Assembly (NCBI GenBank): GCA_043289735.1
Contig: CP171343.1
Coordinates: 868,001 to 932,000, forward strand
Origin: Acetilactobacillus jinshanensis_A
Lineage (GTDB): Bacteria > Bacillota > Bacilli > Lactobacillales > Lactobacillaceae
Length of the DNA: 64,000 nucleotides
Direction of reading: 5' to 3'
In this document: in pieces, positions 49,484 through 59,049 of the stretch
How positions within the stretch are numbered: position 1 is the stretch's first letter
Layout: every line of letters starts with the position of its first letter
Program-made: the position numbers and the translations under genes
The notes under the pieces: generated by a model
What the model was told of the DNA's origin: nothing
The model's input: only the letters and a program-made list of their open reading frames with translations
Databases searched by the model: none

Positions 49484-51976
49484 AATCTGATGCTGCCACT
49501 TATAAACTTTATTCATTAACGCCATGGGGGTTTCAGACATTAAATCAGTACGCTTAAGTTCGCGGATTACCTTTTAGTTGGAAATAGAGCTAACTGTTGT
49601 TATCTTCTAATGAACCCAGAATTTCCAGTCGGGAAGAACCGACTTTGGCAAGCCCGCTAACTTAGCAACGTGAATCCCGTAGGATTTATCAGCGGGTCCG
49701 TTCTCGACCTTATGCAGGAAAACCAAGTTACCGTTCTTTTCGGTGGCCCCGACATGAACGTTCTTTAAGTGCGGCAAGTGCTTCGCTAACGTCGTCAAGC
49801 CATGATAATGAGTCGAAAGCAACGTCTTAGCGTGAATGTGATTATGAACGTATTCAATGATGGCTTGAGCCAGTGACATCCCATCGTAAGTAGCAGTTCC
49901 ACGGCCTAATTCATCAAACAAGATTAAACTATGGGGAGTAGCATGCTGCAAAGCTTCATTAGATTCCTGCATCTCGACCATAAAGGTACTCTGTCCGGCG
50001 ATTAAATTATCGGCAGCGCCAATTCGGGTAAAAATCTGGTCAAAGATCGGGATAACTGCTGATTTAGCAGGAATAAAACAGCCCATCTGTGCCATGATCA
50101 CCGTTAACGCCAACTGGCGCATATAGGTACTTTTGCCTGACATATTAGGTCCCGTAATCAAAAGGATCTGGGTATCCTTATTCATGATGACGTCATTAGG
50201 AACGTAAGACTGATGGCCCATGACTTTTTCAACCACCGGATGACGGCCGTCAATAATCTTCATGTTAGAACCGTTAGTTAACGTTGGCTTAATCCACCGG
50301 TATTTTTCACTAATGGTGGCAAAGCCCTGCAGAACGTCTAATGATGCAATGGCATCCGCTAACGTCTGAAGACGCTTAATATTACGCTTTACGGCTTCCC
50401 TGACTTTAACAAAGAGCTGATATTCTAAAGTCTTGGACTTCTCCTGAGCTTCTAAAATTAACGCTTCGTGTTTCTTTAATTCAGGCGTTGAGAAACGTTC
50501 GGCGTTCCGTAAAGTCTGTTTTCGCTGGTAACGATTATCGGGAACTTTATCTAAATTAACTTTAGTAACCTGAATATAATAGCCAAAAACATGGTTAAAG
50601 CCAACTTTTAAATTATGAATACCGGTTACTTTACGTTCTTTAGCCTGTAAATTAGCCATCCACTGTTTACCGTTATTCATGGCGTCACGATAACTATCTA
50701 GACGATGATTATAATGATCTTTAATTACTCCGCCGTCGGTAATCGAAATCGGTGGCTCATTAACGATCGCTCGATCAATCAAATCATGAACGTTAGTGAC
50801 CGGATCTAACTTCTGATAAATAGCACCCAAACGTTTAGGATCCAACTGACCTAAAATATACTTAATCTTGGGAATCTGCGCTAAAGACGTCTTTAACTGG
50901 ATCAAATCACGGCCGTTAACGCTGCCAAAAGACACTTTACCGGCTAGACGTTCTAAATCATAAACTTTAACTAATAAGTTCTGAATCTGATTCCGTTCAT
51001 AATAATGATCCAGCAGCTCTTGAACCGCATTTTGCCGCTTTTCAATTTGATTCTTTTTAATCAGCGGGCGGTTTAGCCAGCGTTTTAATTTTCGACCGCC
51101 CATCGCGGTCTTGGTAGCGTCTAAGATCCACAATAAAGTCCCGGCTTTTTTACCGGTCCGAATGTTCTTTAGAAGTTCTAAATTATATTTAGTATCGTGA
51201 TCCATTTTAAGATACTGGGTCGGCTCGTACGGGACGGCGACCTTTAAGTGCGACAGATCACGCTTCTGGGTGTAGTGAATATAAGTCAGTAATCGTGCCG
51301 TCACGTTCTTTTCAAGCGGACTCTTTAAATTTTGAGTCAAGTAACTGGTTTCAGCTTGGGTCTGAATCGACTTCTGATGAGAAATCAAGATCCCAATCTT
51401 ATGAAATTTATTCAATAAATCCGAATCAAGCTCACCATTTACGACCACTTCTTTAGTCTGCAAGCCCATGACTTCATTAAGGACGCTATTATCACCCTTC
51501 AAGAGACTGGTCTTCAATTCGCCCGTCGATAATTCGGCATAGGCAAAGCCATAGATGTTTTGATCAGGATCATATTCTAAAGCCGTTAAATAATTATTAT
51601 TCTTAGCGTTCTCAACCCCGGATTCAGTATACGTTCCGGGCGTGACTAGTTGAACAACGGCTCGTTTAACCATTCCTTTAGCTAAACGAGGATCTTCCAT
51701 CTGATCACAAATAGCGACTTTATAGCCCTTATCAACTAAAATATTGACATAATCCTGAACGGCACGGTGCGGCATTCCGCACATCGGGATCGGGTGCTTA
51801 GAACTATGGTTACGAGCGGTCAACGTTAATTCCAGCATCCGGGCCCCTTTAATGGCGTCTTCATTAAATAACTCAAAGAAGTCACCAATCCGATAAAATA
51901 AGAAGGCGTCCGGATACTGATCTTTGATCTTTTGATACTGGCGCATCATCGGCGTGGTTTTAGTGGATTCAGACAT
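49484..51976 (-). pseudogene. mutS: DNA mismatch repair protein MutS, C-terminal frame lost
   Basis: The frame from 51976 gives 789 residues with the mismatch-binding N-terminus (FYRIGDFFELFNEDA, with the Phe-x-Glu region) and the ATPase (TGPNMSGKSTYMRQLAL, FDELGRGTATYDGMSL, STHYHGL). It ends at PKSVLPDWKFWVH (49607), where homologues continue. One frame over, RLEILGSLEDNNS continues the lost helix, and a typical MutS end (LKRTDLMSETPMALMNKVYKWQHQ) is readable down to about 49484. The loss begins at the last helix of the ATPase/dimerisation region and removes the tetramer domain. A partly active protein is possible, since shortened E. coli MutS keeps some activity. Confidence 0.8.
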
Positions 51977-52035
51977 CGGTCGTTAACCGTCCTTTCAAGA
52001 TCTGATCTAAAGAAATTTTAACATAAAACAGAAAA

Positions 52036-52059
52036 AGCGGCCTCATAATTGAGACCACT
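52036..52059 (-). terminator. Terminator after rny
   Basis: A 10-bp GC-containing hairpin (AGTGGTCTCA with TGAGGCCGCT) followed by TTTTT on the minus strand, separating rny from mutS. Confidence 0.8.
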
Positions 52060-52074
52060 TTTTAAATTTAAAGT

Positions 52075-53634
52075 TTAATTAGCGTATTCAACGGATCTAA
52101 CTTCACGTATGATCGTGACTTTAATGTGTCCAGGATATTCCATATCCTTTTCGATCTTACGCTTAATTCTTCGAGCCAATACAATCGCTTGTGTATCAGA
52201 TACTTTATCCGGCTTAACAATCACGCGAATTCCGCGTCCGGCTTGAATTGCATAGCTCTTCTTAACTTCATCAAAGCTGTTACTGATCTTTTCTAGATCA
52301 GTTAAGCGATGAATAAAGCTTTCAAGAGATTTACTCTTAGCACCGGGACGTGAAGCCGCAATCTGGCTGGCAACGGCAACTAATTCAGAAATAATATAAT
52401 GAGGCTTGCGATAATCACTATAAGCACCGATTGAATCAATGATGACCGGACTTTCATGATATTTCTTAGCTAAATCAATCCCAATTTGAACGTGGGAACT
52501 ATTAGCTTCATGATCAACCGCACGGCCAATTTCATGTAATAGACCGGCCCGTTTAGCTAAAGTAACGTTCTCACCTAACTCAGCAGCTAAAACTCCGGTT
52601 AATTTAGCAACTTCAATCGAACGGTCTAAAACGTTTTGACCGTCGTACATCATAAACTGAAGTCGACCAATTAATTTAACCAAATTAGGATTCATCGAAT
52701 GAATTCCTAATTCAAAGATGACGTTTTCACCAGTTTCTTGAATCTTTTGACCAAGTTCTTTTCGACTCTTGGCAACCATTTCTTCGATTCGAGCTGGATG
52801 AATTCGGCCATCTTTAATTAACTTTTCTAGAGCGATCTTAGCAATCGTTCTTCGAACCGGATTAAAGCCACTTAAGACGACTGCATCAGGAGTATCATCA
52901 ATCACAACGTCAATCCCGGTCAAAGTCTCAAAGGTTCGAATATTACGACCTTCACGACCGATAATTCGACCTTTCATATCATCATTTGGCAAATTAACCA
53001 CCGAAACCGTGGTCTCAGAAACTAAATCAGCAGCGCTTTGCTGAATCGCCTGAACCACTAAATCCTTAGCTTTCGCCTTAGAAGTTCGCTGCGCCTGATC
53101 ATAGCTATCCTTGATCATCTTAGCGCGTTCGTCAGAAAGCTGACGTTTGGTCTCGTCAATAATCCTTTTACGGGCTTCGCTCTGCGAAAGAGCGGCCACT
53201 TTTTCCAGCTTATCCTGGCGCTTTTTAATCAGGGATTGAGCCGCCCGCTGCTGCTTGGTAATTTGCTGCCGCTTAGCGTTAAGCTTATTTTCCTTACGAT
53301 TTAAAGAGTTATCACGCCGATTAAAAGACGCGTCTTTATCGTCCAGAGATTCTTCGCGCCGCAATAAACGGCTTTCTTGCTTTTGAATCTTGGAACGACG
53401 GCTCTTTAAATCTTTATTAATCTGGGAACGATACCGGTTGCTCTTTTCTTTAGCATTCAGTATCATTTCTTTTTTAGCAGTTTCAGCTTTTCGCTTAGCT
53501 TTTAGCAAAATACTGTGAGCATCCTGATGAGTATTACTGAGCTTTCTTTGAGTAGTCCGTTCGTGCACATACTGCCCAATAAAGAATCCAATAATAATAG
53601 CGATGATTGCGAGGATTAGGCTAATAATTACCAT
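52075..53634 (-). CDS. rny: Ribonuclease Y
   Basis: 519 residues, complete. N-terminal membrane anchor (IISLILAIIAIIIGFFIGQYV), a long Lys/Arg/Gln-rich coiled coil (residues 30-200), a KH domain (GRIIGREGRNIRTFE) and an HD domain (LLHEIGRAVDHEANSSH). RNase Y starts mRNA decay at the membrane. Its place before mutS and after recA is usual for lactobacilli. Confidence 0.96.
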   Translation of the reverse strand: MVIISLILAIIAIIIGFFIGQYVHERTTQRKLSNTHQDAHSILLKAKRKAETAKKEMILNAKEKSNRYRSQINKDLKSRRSKIQKQESRLLRREESLDDKDASFNRRDNSLNRKENKLNAKRQQITKQQRAAQSLIKKRQDKLEKVAALSQSEARKRIIDETKRQLSDERAKMIKDSYDQAQRTSKAKAKDLVVQAIQQSAADLVSETTVSVVNLPNDDMKGRIIGREGRNIRTFETLTGIDVVIDDTPDAVVLSGFNPVRRTIAKIALEKLIKDGRIHPARIEEMVAKSRKELGQKIQETGENVIFELGIHSMNPNLVKLIGRLQFMMYDGQNVLDRSIEVAKLTGVLAAELGENVTLAKRAGLLHEIGRAVDHEANSSHVQIGIDLAKKYHESPVIIDSIGAYSDYRKPHYIISELVAVASQIAASRPGAKSKSLESFIHRLTDLEKISNSFDEVKKSYAIQAGRGIRVIVKPDKVSDTQAIVLARRIKRKIEKDMEYPGHIKVTIIREVRSVEYAN

Positions 53635-53762
53635 AATTTCACCTTCACATCATCTAAATTATTTAATTTTGTTGAGTATAATACTCTAAATATATTTTAG
53701 AATTAGTTTAAACCAGCTGTCAATATAATTTTAAGCCTTCGACCTGTCGATTTAATTTTTCA

Positions 53763-54719
53763 TCATATCAGGATGCTCAATAAAAATTTCTTAGCATTCT
53801 GTCGTCCCTGGCCAATTCTCTGATCATCATAAGAGTACCAAGCACCCGCCTTCTTAACGATATCTTTATCAGCGCCCATATCAAGTAATTCACCAGTTTG
53901 CGAAATTCCGTGACCGTACATGATATCGACTTGACAACGTTTAAACGGGGGTGCAACCTTATTCTTCACTACTTTAATTTTGGCACGGTTACCGATAACG
54001 TTCGTACCTTTTTTTATCTTTTGCCCACGACGAATTTCAAGTCGAATGGTTGAATAAAATTTTAGAGCACGGCCACCCGGAGTTGTTTCGGGGTTACCAA
54101 ACATGACTCCAACTTTTTCACGAATCTGGTTAATAAAAATACAGATCGTGTTAGTTTTATTAATCGCACCCGATAATTTACGGAGGGCCTGCGACATCAA
54201 GCGAGCCTGTAGACCTACGTGGGAATCGCCCATCTCGCCTTCAATTTCGGCACGCGGAACCAGTGCGGCAACCGAATCAACGACCACTAAATCTACAGCG
54301 CCGCTTGAAACTAAAGCATCACAAATTTGCAAGCCCTGTTCCCCGGTATCGGGTTGAGACAACAGCAAATCGTTAATATTAACGCCTAAATTCTTGGCAT
54401 AAGCGGGATCTAATGCATTTTCAGCATCAATATAAGCAGCAGTGCCGCCTTGCTTCTGAACTTCAGCAACGGCATGGAGAGCTAGCGTTGTCTTACCAGA
54501 ACTTTCGGGCCCGTAAATCTCAACAATTCGGCCTTTTGGATAGCCCCCGACTCCTAAAGCATGATCTAGAGCTATCGATCCGGTAGGAACCGTTTCAATT
54601 GAATTATCTGCTCGGTCACCCATCCGCATAATGGATCCCCTACCAAATTCTTTGGTAATCTGCTTAAGGGCACCGTTCAAAGCCGCTTTTCTTTGATTAT
54701 TCGAATTCTTTTTAGACAT
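53763..54719 (-). CDS. recA: Recombinase RecA with a shifted, shortened C-terminus
   Basis: 318 residues. Core motifs are intact: Walker A GPESSGKTTLALH, the DSVAALVPRAEIEGE region with loop L1, and loop L2 (NQIREKVGVMFGNPETTPGG). The end reads NAKKFLLSILI; one base out of frame it would be FIEHPDMMKN and then TAA at 53752, the family wording. An extra T in a T5 run (53782-53786) is the likely cause. Even the corrected end lacks the acidic tail of usual RecA (350-380 residues). Strand exchange may survive, but regulation by the tail cannot. The neighbouring cinA is a remnant. Confidence 0.88.
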   Translation of the reverse strand: MSKKNSNNQRKAALNGALKQITKEFGRGSIMRMGDRADNSIETVPTGSIALDHALGVGGYPKGRIVEIYGPESSGKTTLALHAVAEVQKQGGTAAYIDAENALDPAYAKNLGVNINDLLLSQPDTGEQGLQICDALVSSGAVDLVVVDSVAALVPRAEIEGEMGDSHVGLQARLMSQALRKLSGAINKTNTICIFINQIREKVGVMFGNPETTPGGRALKFYSTIRLEIRRGQKIKKGTNVIGNRAKIKVVKNKVAPPFKRCQVDIMYGHGISQTGELLDMGADKDIVKKAGAWYSYDDQRIGQGRQNAKKFLLSILI

Positions 54720-55085
54720 ACGTTCATCCCCCCAATCCAGACGGTCCCCGCAGGCTGGCCTTCTAACGAAGCCGGTCCAGCAACACCCGTAAACGATACG
54801 GATAGATCAGTTCCCATAATTCGGCGAGATTGCCGAGCCATCCATTTAGCAACGGGTTTAGAAACGACGCCATAATTATCAATAACAATACTGGGAATTT
54901 CGAGTAACTGATGTTTAGCATGATTAGAATAAGTCACAAAGCCACCTGGAAAAACAGCTGAAATTCCTGGTACGTTACCTAGTGTTGATTGAAACATTCC
55001 AGCGGTTAAACTTTCGGCACCGGTGATGGATAGACGTCTTTTTATTAATTTATGACCAACGATTTGTTCGATGGAATTGATTAAG
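54677..55085 (-). pseudogene. cinA: CinA, C-terminal domain remnant
   Basis: Residues such as RRLSITGAESLTAGMFQSTLGNVPGISAVFPGGFVTYSNHAKHQ and GVAGPASLEGQPAGTVWIG are the C-terminal nicotinamide-nucleotide amidase domain of CinA. The N-terminal MoCF domain (about 250 residues) is gone, replaced by about 40 nt before pgsA, and no start with a ribosome site is present. Its end overlaps the start of recA, as the cinA-recA operon requires. In competent Firmicutes CinA is induced with competence; its loss agrees with the dead comG operon. Confidence 0.85.
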
Positions 55086-55127
55086 GATAATGTTTATAAT
55101 TCCAAAGAACCTCATGTATAACGGAAA

Positions 55128-55691
55128 TTAAATTGAATGGGCAAAAACGCCCCAGTTCTTGACGAAATAATCAATTCCTGAATAGACCGTAAAGAATAGG
55201 CAGATGTAAAGCAACGTTAAACCGATCAAATCAAAATTTAATAACAAAAAAACGATTGAGAACATCTGGGTGGCGGTCTTTATTTTACCAGGCCAGGCAG
55301 CGGCAATAACTTTACCACTAGTTTCCGCAACGATTAAACGAAGGCCCGTTACGGCTAGCTCTCGGCAAACAATAATTACGGCAACCCAGGCTGGAACTAC
55401 GTGCTGACCTACTAATAAGATAAAAGCGGTCATTACTAGCATCTTATCCGCTAGCGGATCCGCAAATTTACCGAAATTCGTAATTAAGTGCCGGCTTCTA
55501 GCAATCTGGCCGTCAAAGAAATCAGTAATCGCCGCAATGGCAAAAATAACCGTCGCGATAATCCACATAATAGGAGTAGAAGTCCCAAACCAGCACACTG
55601 ATCCCCCTAAATTAAGCGGTAAAATAAACTCAATTAAAAAGACAGGGATCAAAATGATCCGCATTAAAGTTAACTTATTAGGTAAATTCAA
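55128..55691 (-). CDS. pgsA: Phosphatidylglycerophosphate synthase
   Basis: 187 residues. The CDP-alcohol phosphotransferase signature DGxxARxxxxxxxxGxxxDxxxD appears as DGQIARSRHLITNFGKFADPLADK, with about five membrane helices. It makes phosphatidylglycerol phosphate from CDP-diacylglycerol and glycerol-3-phosphate. It lies between the rodZ and cinA remnants, its usual place, and is intact. Confidence 0.95.
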   Translation of the reverse strand: MNLPNKLTLMRIILIPVFLIEFILPLNLGGSVCWFGTSTPIMWIIATVIFAIAAITDFFDGQIARSRHLITNFGKFADPLADKMLVMTAFILLVGQHVVPAWVAVIIVCRELAVTGLRLIVAETSGKVIAAAWPGKIKTATQMFSIVFLLLNFDLIGLTLLYICLFFTVYSGIDYFVKNWGVFAHSI

Positions 55692-55704
55692 CGTTTTTTC
55701 CTCC

Positions 55705-55995
55705 TAGAACAAAAACTGGACTTTTTTTACTACTAATAAATGATTCCGGCTAACTTGATTTAAGTACTGGGGATCTTGAAAATCTGGTAATTGGTTATTA
55801 AACCGTTTAAGCAATTCTTCTCCATTCAGGCCAACACCATTAGCATAATTTTTTATAAAGGCCCGAACGTAAAATTTCAAGATCTTTCAGATATTTTGGC
55901 TTAATTTTAGTTATTTTATATAAATCGTTAATCGAATAATTATTTTTTAATCTTGCCTGACGTTGCTTCGATCCTTTTTCACGATTAGTCATTAT
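55705..55995 (-). pseudogene. rodZ: RodZ/YmfM remnant
   Basis: From the ATG near 55992 the frame reads QRQARLKNNYSINDLYKITKIKPKYLKDLE, the N-terminal helix-turn-helix that binds MreB, then stops after about 50 residues. One frame over it resumes YANGVGLNGEELLKRFNNQLPDF. The membrane helix and outer domain are not found before pgsA. RodZ normally links MreB to the wall machinery in rods. MreB, MreC and MreD remain intact here. Confidence 0.75.
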
Positions 55996-56105
55996 AATTA
56001 CTTCACTTATTCACTTGATTTTCATTTTAATTATAGCATAATCAGCCCCTTCTCAAAATAACCAAAATTAAAAGCCCTCTTTATATCAAGATTTCAAACT
56101 ACTTT

Positions 56106-56915
56106 TTAAAAAATACGTTTAAAGAATAGACCGATTCGACGCCAGATCGACGGTTTAATTGGCGAATCTAATTTCATTAACGGAACGGTTTGACCTTCCA
56201 AGCGACGAGCGATATTACGATAGCCCTGCGATGCTGGATTATCAGCATTTAAAACGATGGGTTCACCATGATTAGAAGTACTAATTACGGCATCATCATC
56301 AAAAATAATCCCTAATAAATCAATCCCTAAATGCTGAGTAATTCCGTCAATATCCATAATGTCGCCTTCGGCAATCATGTTTGGACGAATTCGATTAATA
56401 ATTAACTTAGGTGCTTCTTTTAACGGATGTTCTTCTAATAAACCGATTACTCGATCAGCATCCCGAACGGCTGAAATTTCAGGAGTAGTAACGATAATTG
56501 CAGTGTCAGCACCCGCAATGGAATCCATGAAGCCTTGTTCAATCCCGGCCGGACAATCAATAAAGACGTAATCAAAATTAGGCTTTAATTCATCAACGAT
56601 CTTTTTTACATCTTGGGGATTAAGAGCTGTTTTATCAGTACTTTCCGCGGCGGGTAATAAATAAAGTAAATCGTCAAATCGCTTATCCTTAACTAAAGCT
56701 TGGCTTAAATGAACCCGGCCTCGAGCAACATCAACGATATTATACATAATCCGGTTATCTAAGCCTAAGATCACGTCTAAATTACGGAGGCCGATATCCA
56801 TATCAACCATGCAAACACGTTTGCCCATTAATGCTAAGGCAATACCGATATTAGCAGTGGAAGTGGTCTTACCTACTCCACCTTTACCGGAAGTAACAAC
56901 GATTGCTTTTCCCAT
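56106..56915 (-). CDS. minD: Septum-site ATPase MinD
   Basis: 269 residues. Deviant Walker A SGKGGVGKTT at the N-terminus, switch VDMDIGLRNLD, and an amphipathic C-terminal membrane-targeting helix (IWRRIGLFFKRIF). With MinC it blocks Z-ring formation away from mid-cell. Its start follows minC with no gap, and it closes the mreBCD-minCD operon. Confidence 0.95.
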   Translation of the reverse strand: MGKAIVVTSGKGGVGKTTSTANIGIALALMGKRVCMVDMDIGLRNLDVILGLDNRIMYNIVDVARGRVHLSQALVKDKRFDDLLYLLPAAESTDKTALNPQDVKKIVDELKPNFDYVFIDCPAGIEQGFMDSIAGADTAIIVTTPEISAVRDADRVIGLLEEHPLKEAPKLIINRIRPNMIAEGDIMDIDGITQHLGIDLLGIIFDDDAVISTSNHGEPIVLNADNPASQGYRNIARRLEGQTVPLMKLDSPIKPSIWRRIGLFFKRIF

Positions 56916-57583
56916 TACATTATTCCCCCAATTCGATTATAAAATTTAGGATTAATTTTATTTAAATCAGTCATCTTTCCATAACTTAAAATATGTAAAT
57001 CATTAACGTAGGCTACGGTCTGATTCGATGCGGGAATCTGACGATCCGCGGTAATGTCAAATTGTTCACCGATCCGAACTTGCTGAGCATTATGTAAATC
57101 ACCGATGATTAATTTATCTTCGGAACTCGGAAATCCAGCATGAACGATTCCTTCAACGTGGCCCATTAAATAGATGTTGCCATCGGTATATAATTTTCCA
57201 CCTTTATGAATATTGCCAAAAAAGAGAACGTCACCATGCATTCGATATGACTGACCGTTTCGAATGGTCTTATTAATAACGTGAACGTTATGACGTTCTC
57301 TTAAATGATATGAATCGATAGTTGTAATTACGCTAGATTTAATACCTTTTAAGCCAAATTGCGGATATTTAGAAAAAATACTCTTCAATGTTTTTATTTC
57401 TCGATAAGAAAATAATCGATTCCCCGTCAATACCGTAAAATTAATATCCTGATGAGGACTTGGATTCTGGCCAAAACGTTTTAATAACGATTCAAGTTCA
57501 GAATTAATCTCTTTAATCCCGCTTGCGGAATTAAAGAATAATTCATATCCATTTTGGGTCCCTTTTAAAGTAATTGCTTTCAA
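56915..57583 (-). CDS. minC: Septum-site inhibitor MinC
   Basis: 222 residues. The C-terminal beta-helix (GNIHKGGKLYTDGNIYLMGHVEGIVHAG) with the conserved glycine turns is clear; the N-terminal FtsZ-inhibiting domain is divergent, as usual. Directly upstream of minD. Confidence 0.92.
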   Translation of the reverse strand: MKAITLKGTQNGYELFFNSASGIKEINSELESLLKRFGQNPSPHQDINFTVLTGNRLFSYREIKTLKSIFSKYPQFGLKGIKSSVITTIDSYHLRERHNVHVINKTIRNGQSYRMHGDVLFFGNIHKGGKLYTDGNIYLMGHVEGIVHAGFPSSEDKLIIGDLHNAQQVRIGEQFDITADRQIPASNQTVAYVNDLHILSYGKMTDLNKINPKFYNRIGGIM

Positions 57584-57601
57584 GATTATTTCTCCTCTAA
57601 G

Positions 57602-58138
57602 TTAACTCCGTTGACAGTAATTATACAACTTCTGAACCGGGAAATATAAAATTGCAAAAAGAACGGCGTTCAACACTAAAGTTGGAATCGCACTATGGAA
57701 AATAAAATTAATTCCGGTATACGCTGCGACACCAGTAATATGACTAACGATTCGATCTGCAATATCACCTAAAAACAGAACCATTATCAAATCAACTAAA
57801 TAGATTAATAAGGCACTTAAAAAATTAATGGAAAAGTATCGATAAAGAACTCTGGTAAAGTAGACAACCAACGGAAAAATAAAGATAAAGACGCCCCAAA
57901 TACCGACATAATACCAGTCAAAGAAGGCGCCCAATAAAGCTGCCCAGCCTTCAACATGGAGATTAAAATCATGTGCAAAGAAAATGGCCATCAATAGCCA
58001 AAATAATGATAAATAAGGAACCATTGAATATGATCGGTATAGGATTGGCATTAAATTATAAGAAATCGATCCATCCAAAAAGAAAGCAATTAGTAATCCG
58101 ATTGGAAAAACATATTTTAATGATGAATTCTTAATCAT
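57602..58138 (-). CDS. mreD: Rod-shape protein MreD
   Basis: 178 residues with about five hydrophobic helices and the DGSISY N-terminal motif. It is a membrane part of the elongasome and follows mreC by 11 nt. Confidence 0.9.
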   Translation of the reverse strand: MIKNSSLKYVFPIGLLIAFFLDGSISYNLMPILYRSYSMVPYLSLFWLLMAIFFAHDFNLHVEGWAALLGAFFDWYYVGIWGVFIFIFPLVVYFTRVLYRYFSINFLSALLIYLVDLIMVLFLGDIADRIVSHITGVAAYTGINFIFHSAIPTLVLNAVLFAILYFPVQKLYNYCQRS

Positions 58139-58149
58139 AAATTAATCCC

Positions 58150-59001
58150 CTATTCATCTTTACCAACAACGGTAACCACTTCAATATCATTTAAATTAGC
58201 GGCCGGTTTAATGGAGACTTCTTTGGACAGGCCGTAATCATCAGAAGTTACTTTAGTAACTTTTCCGATGTATAAACCTTTTGGCATGATACCGCCTAGT
58301 CCGTTGGTCGATACTCGATCACCTTTTTTTAGTTTACCTTTAGTGGTGATGTTGCCCATTTTAATTCGATTAGTATTTCGATCATATCCGGTAATAATAC
58401 CATTAACGTCTTTACCAGCTTTATTATGAATTTGAATAGCAAATCGATTAGCAGAACCACTATTATCGGTAATTAATTCAACCTTACTGTTGGTCTTGTT
58501 AACTTCAACAACTCGGCCTACTAAACCGGAAGCAACGATCACCGGCATGTTCTTTTTAATTCCAGAACTTTCACCCTTATTAATAATAATCTGATTCTGC
58601 CAATTAGATGGGGTCCTGGTCATAATCGAAGCGTTAACTGATTTATAATCCGTTAAGCTATGGCCTAAATGAAGCTGTTGTTTTAGACGCTTATTTTCAT
58701 TCTGCAAAGCCTGATTACGGACTTGAGTCGAAACGACGCTATCAACCCGTTTCTTTAACTTTTGATTCTCCTGATAGGTGCTTAACAACCCACCAATTGA
58801 ATCAAAGCCCCGATGAACACCATTCGTTGGAATGGTTACCACTCGGTTAGTAAAGCCGACCACATCATTACCAAATTGCTGAATTAATGGTGGGGTTGAA
58901 CGTCGATTGCGAACGTTAACAGATAACGTTATTAAGCCCAAACAAACGATTAGGCATAAAATAACGATTACTAATTTTCGATTTGAGAAAAACTTTCTCA
59001 T
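58150..59001 (-). CDS. mreC: Rod-shape protein MreC
   Basis: 283 residues: a cytoplasmic stub, one membrane helix (LVIVILCLIVCLGLITLSV), a coiled coil (about 75-115) and the paired beta domains (MPVIVASGLVGRVVEVNKTNSKVELITD). It anchors the elongasome outside the membrane. Confidence 0.93.
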   Translation of the reverse strand: MRKFFSNRKLVIVILCLIVCLGLITLSVNVRNRRSTPPLIQQFGNDVVGFTNRVVTIPTNGVHRGFDSIGGLLSTYQENQKLKKRVDSVVSTQVRNQALQNENKRLKQQLHLGHSLTDYKSVNASIMTRTPSNWQNQIIINKGESSGIKKNMPVIVASGLVGRVVEVNKTNSKVELITDNSGSANRFAIQIHNKAGKDVNGIITGYDRNTNRIKMGNITTKGKLKKGDRVSTNGLGGIMPKGLYIGKVTKVTSDDYGLSKEVSIKPAANLNDIEVVTVVGKDE

Positions 59002-59049
59002 AATGGGCCTCCATCACGTTATCTACTAAACAACGGACCTGTTAATGAC

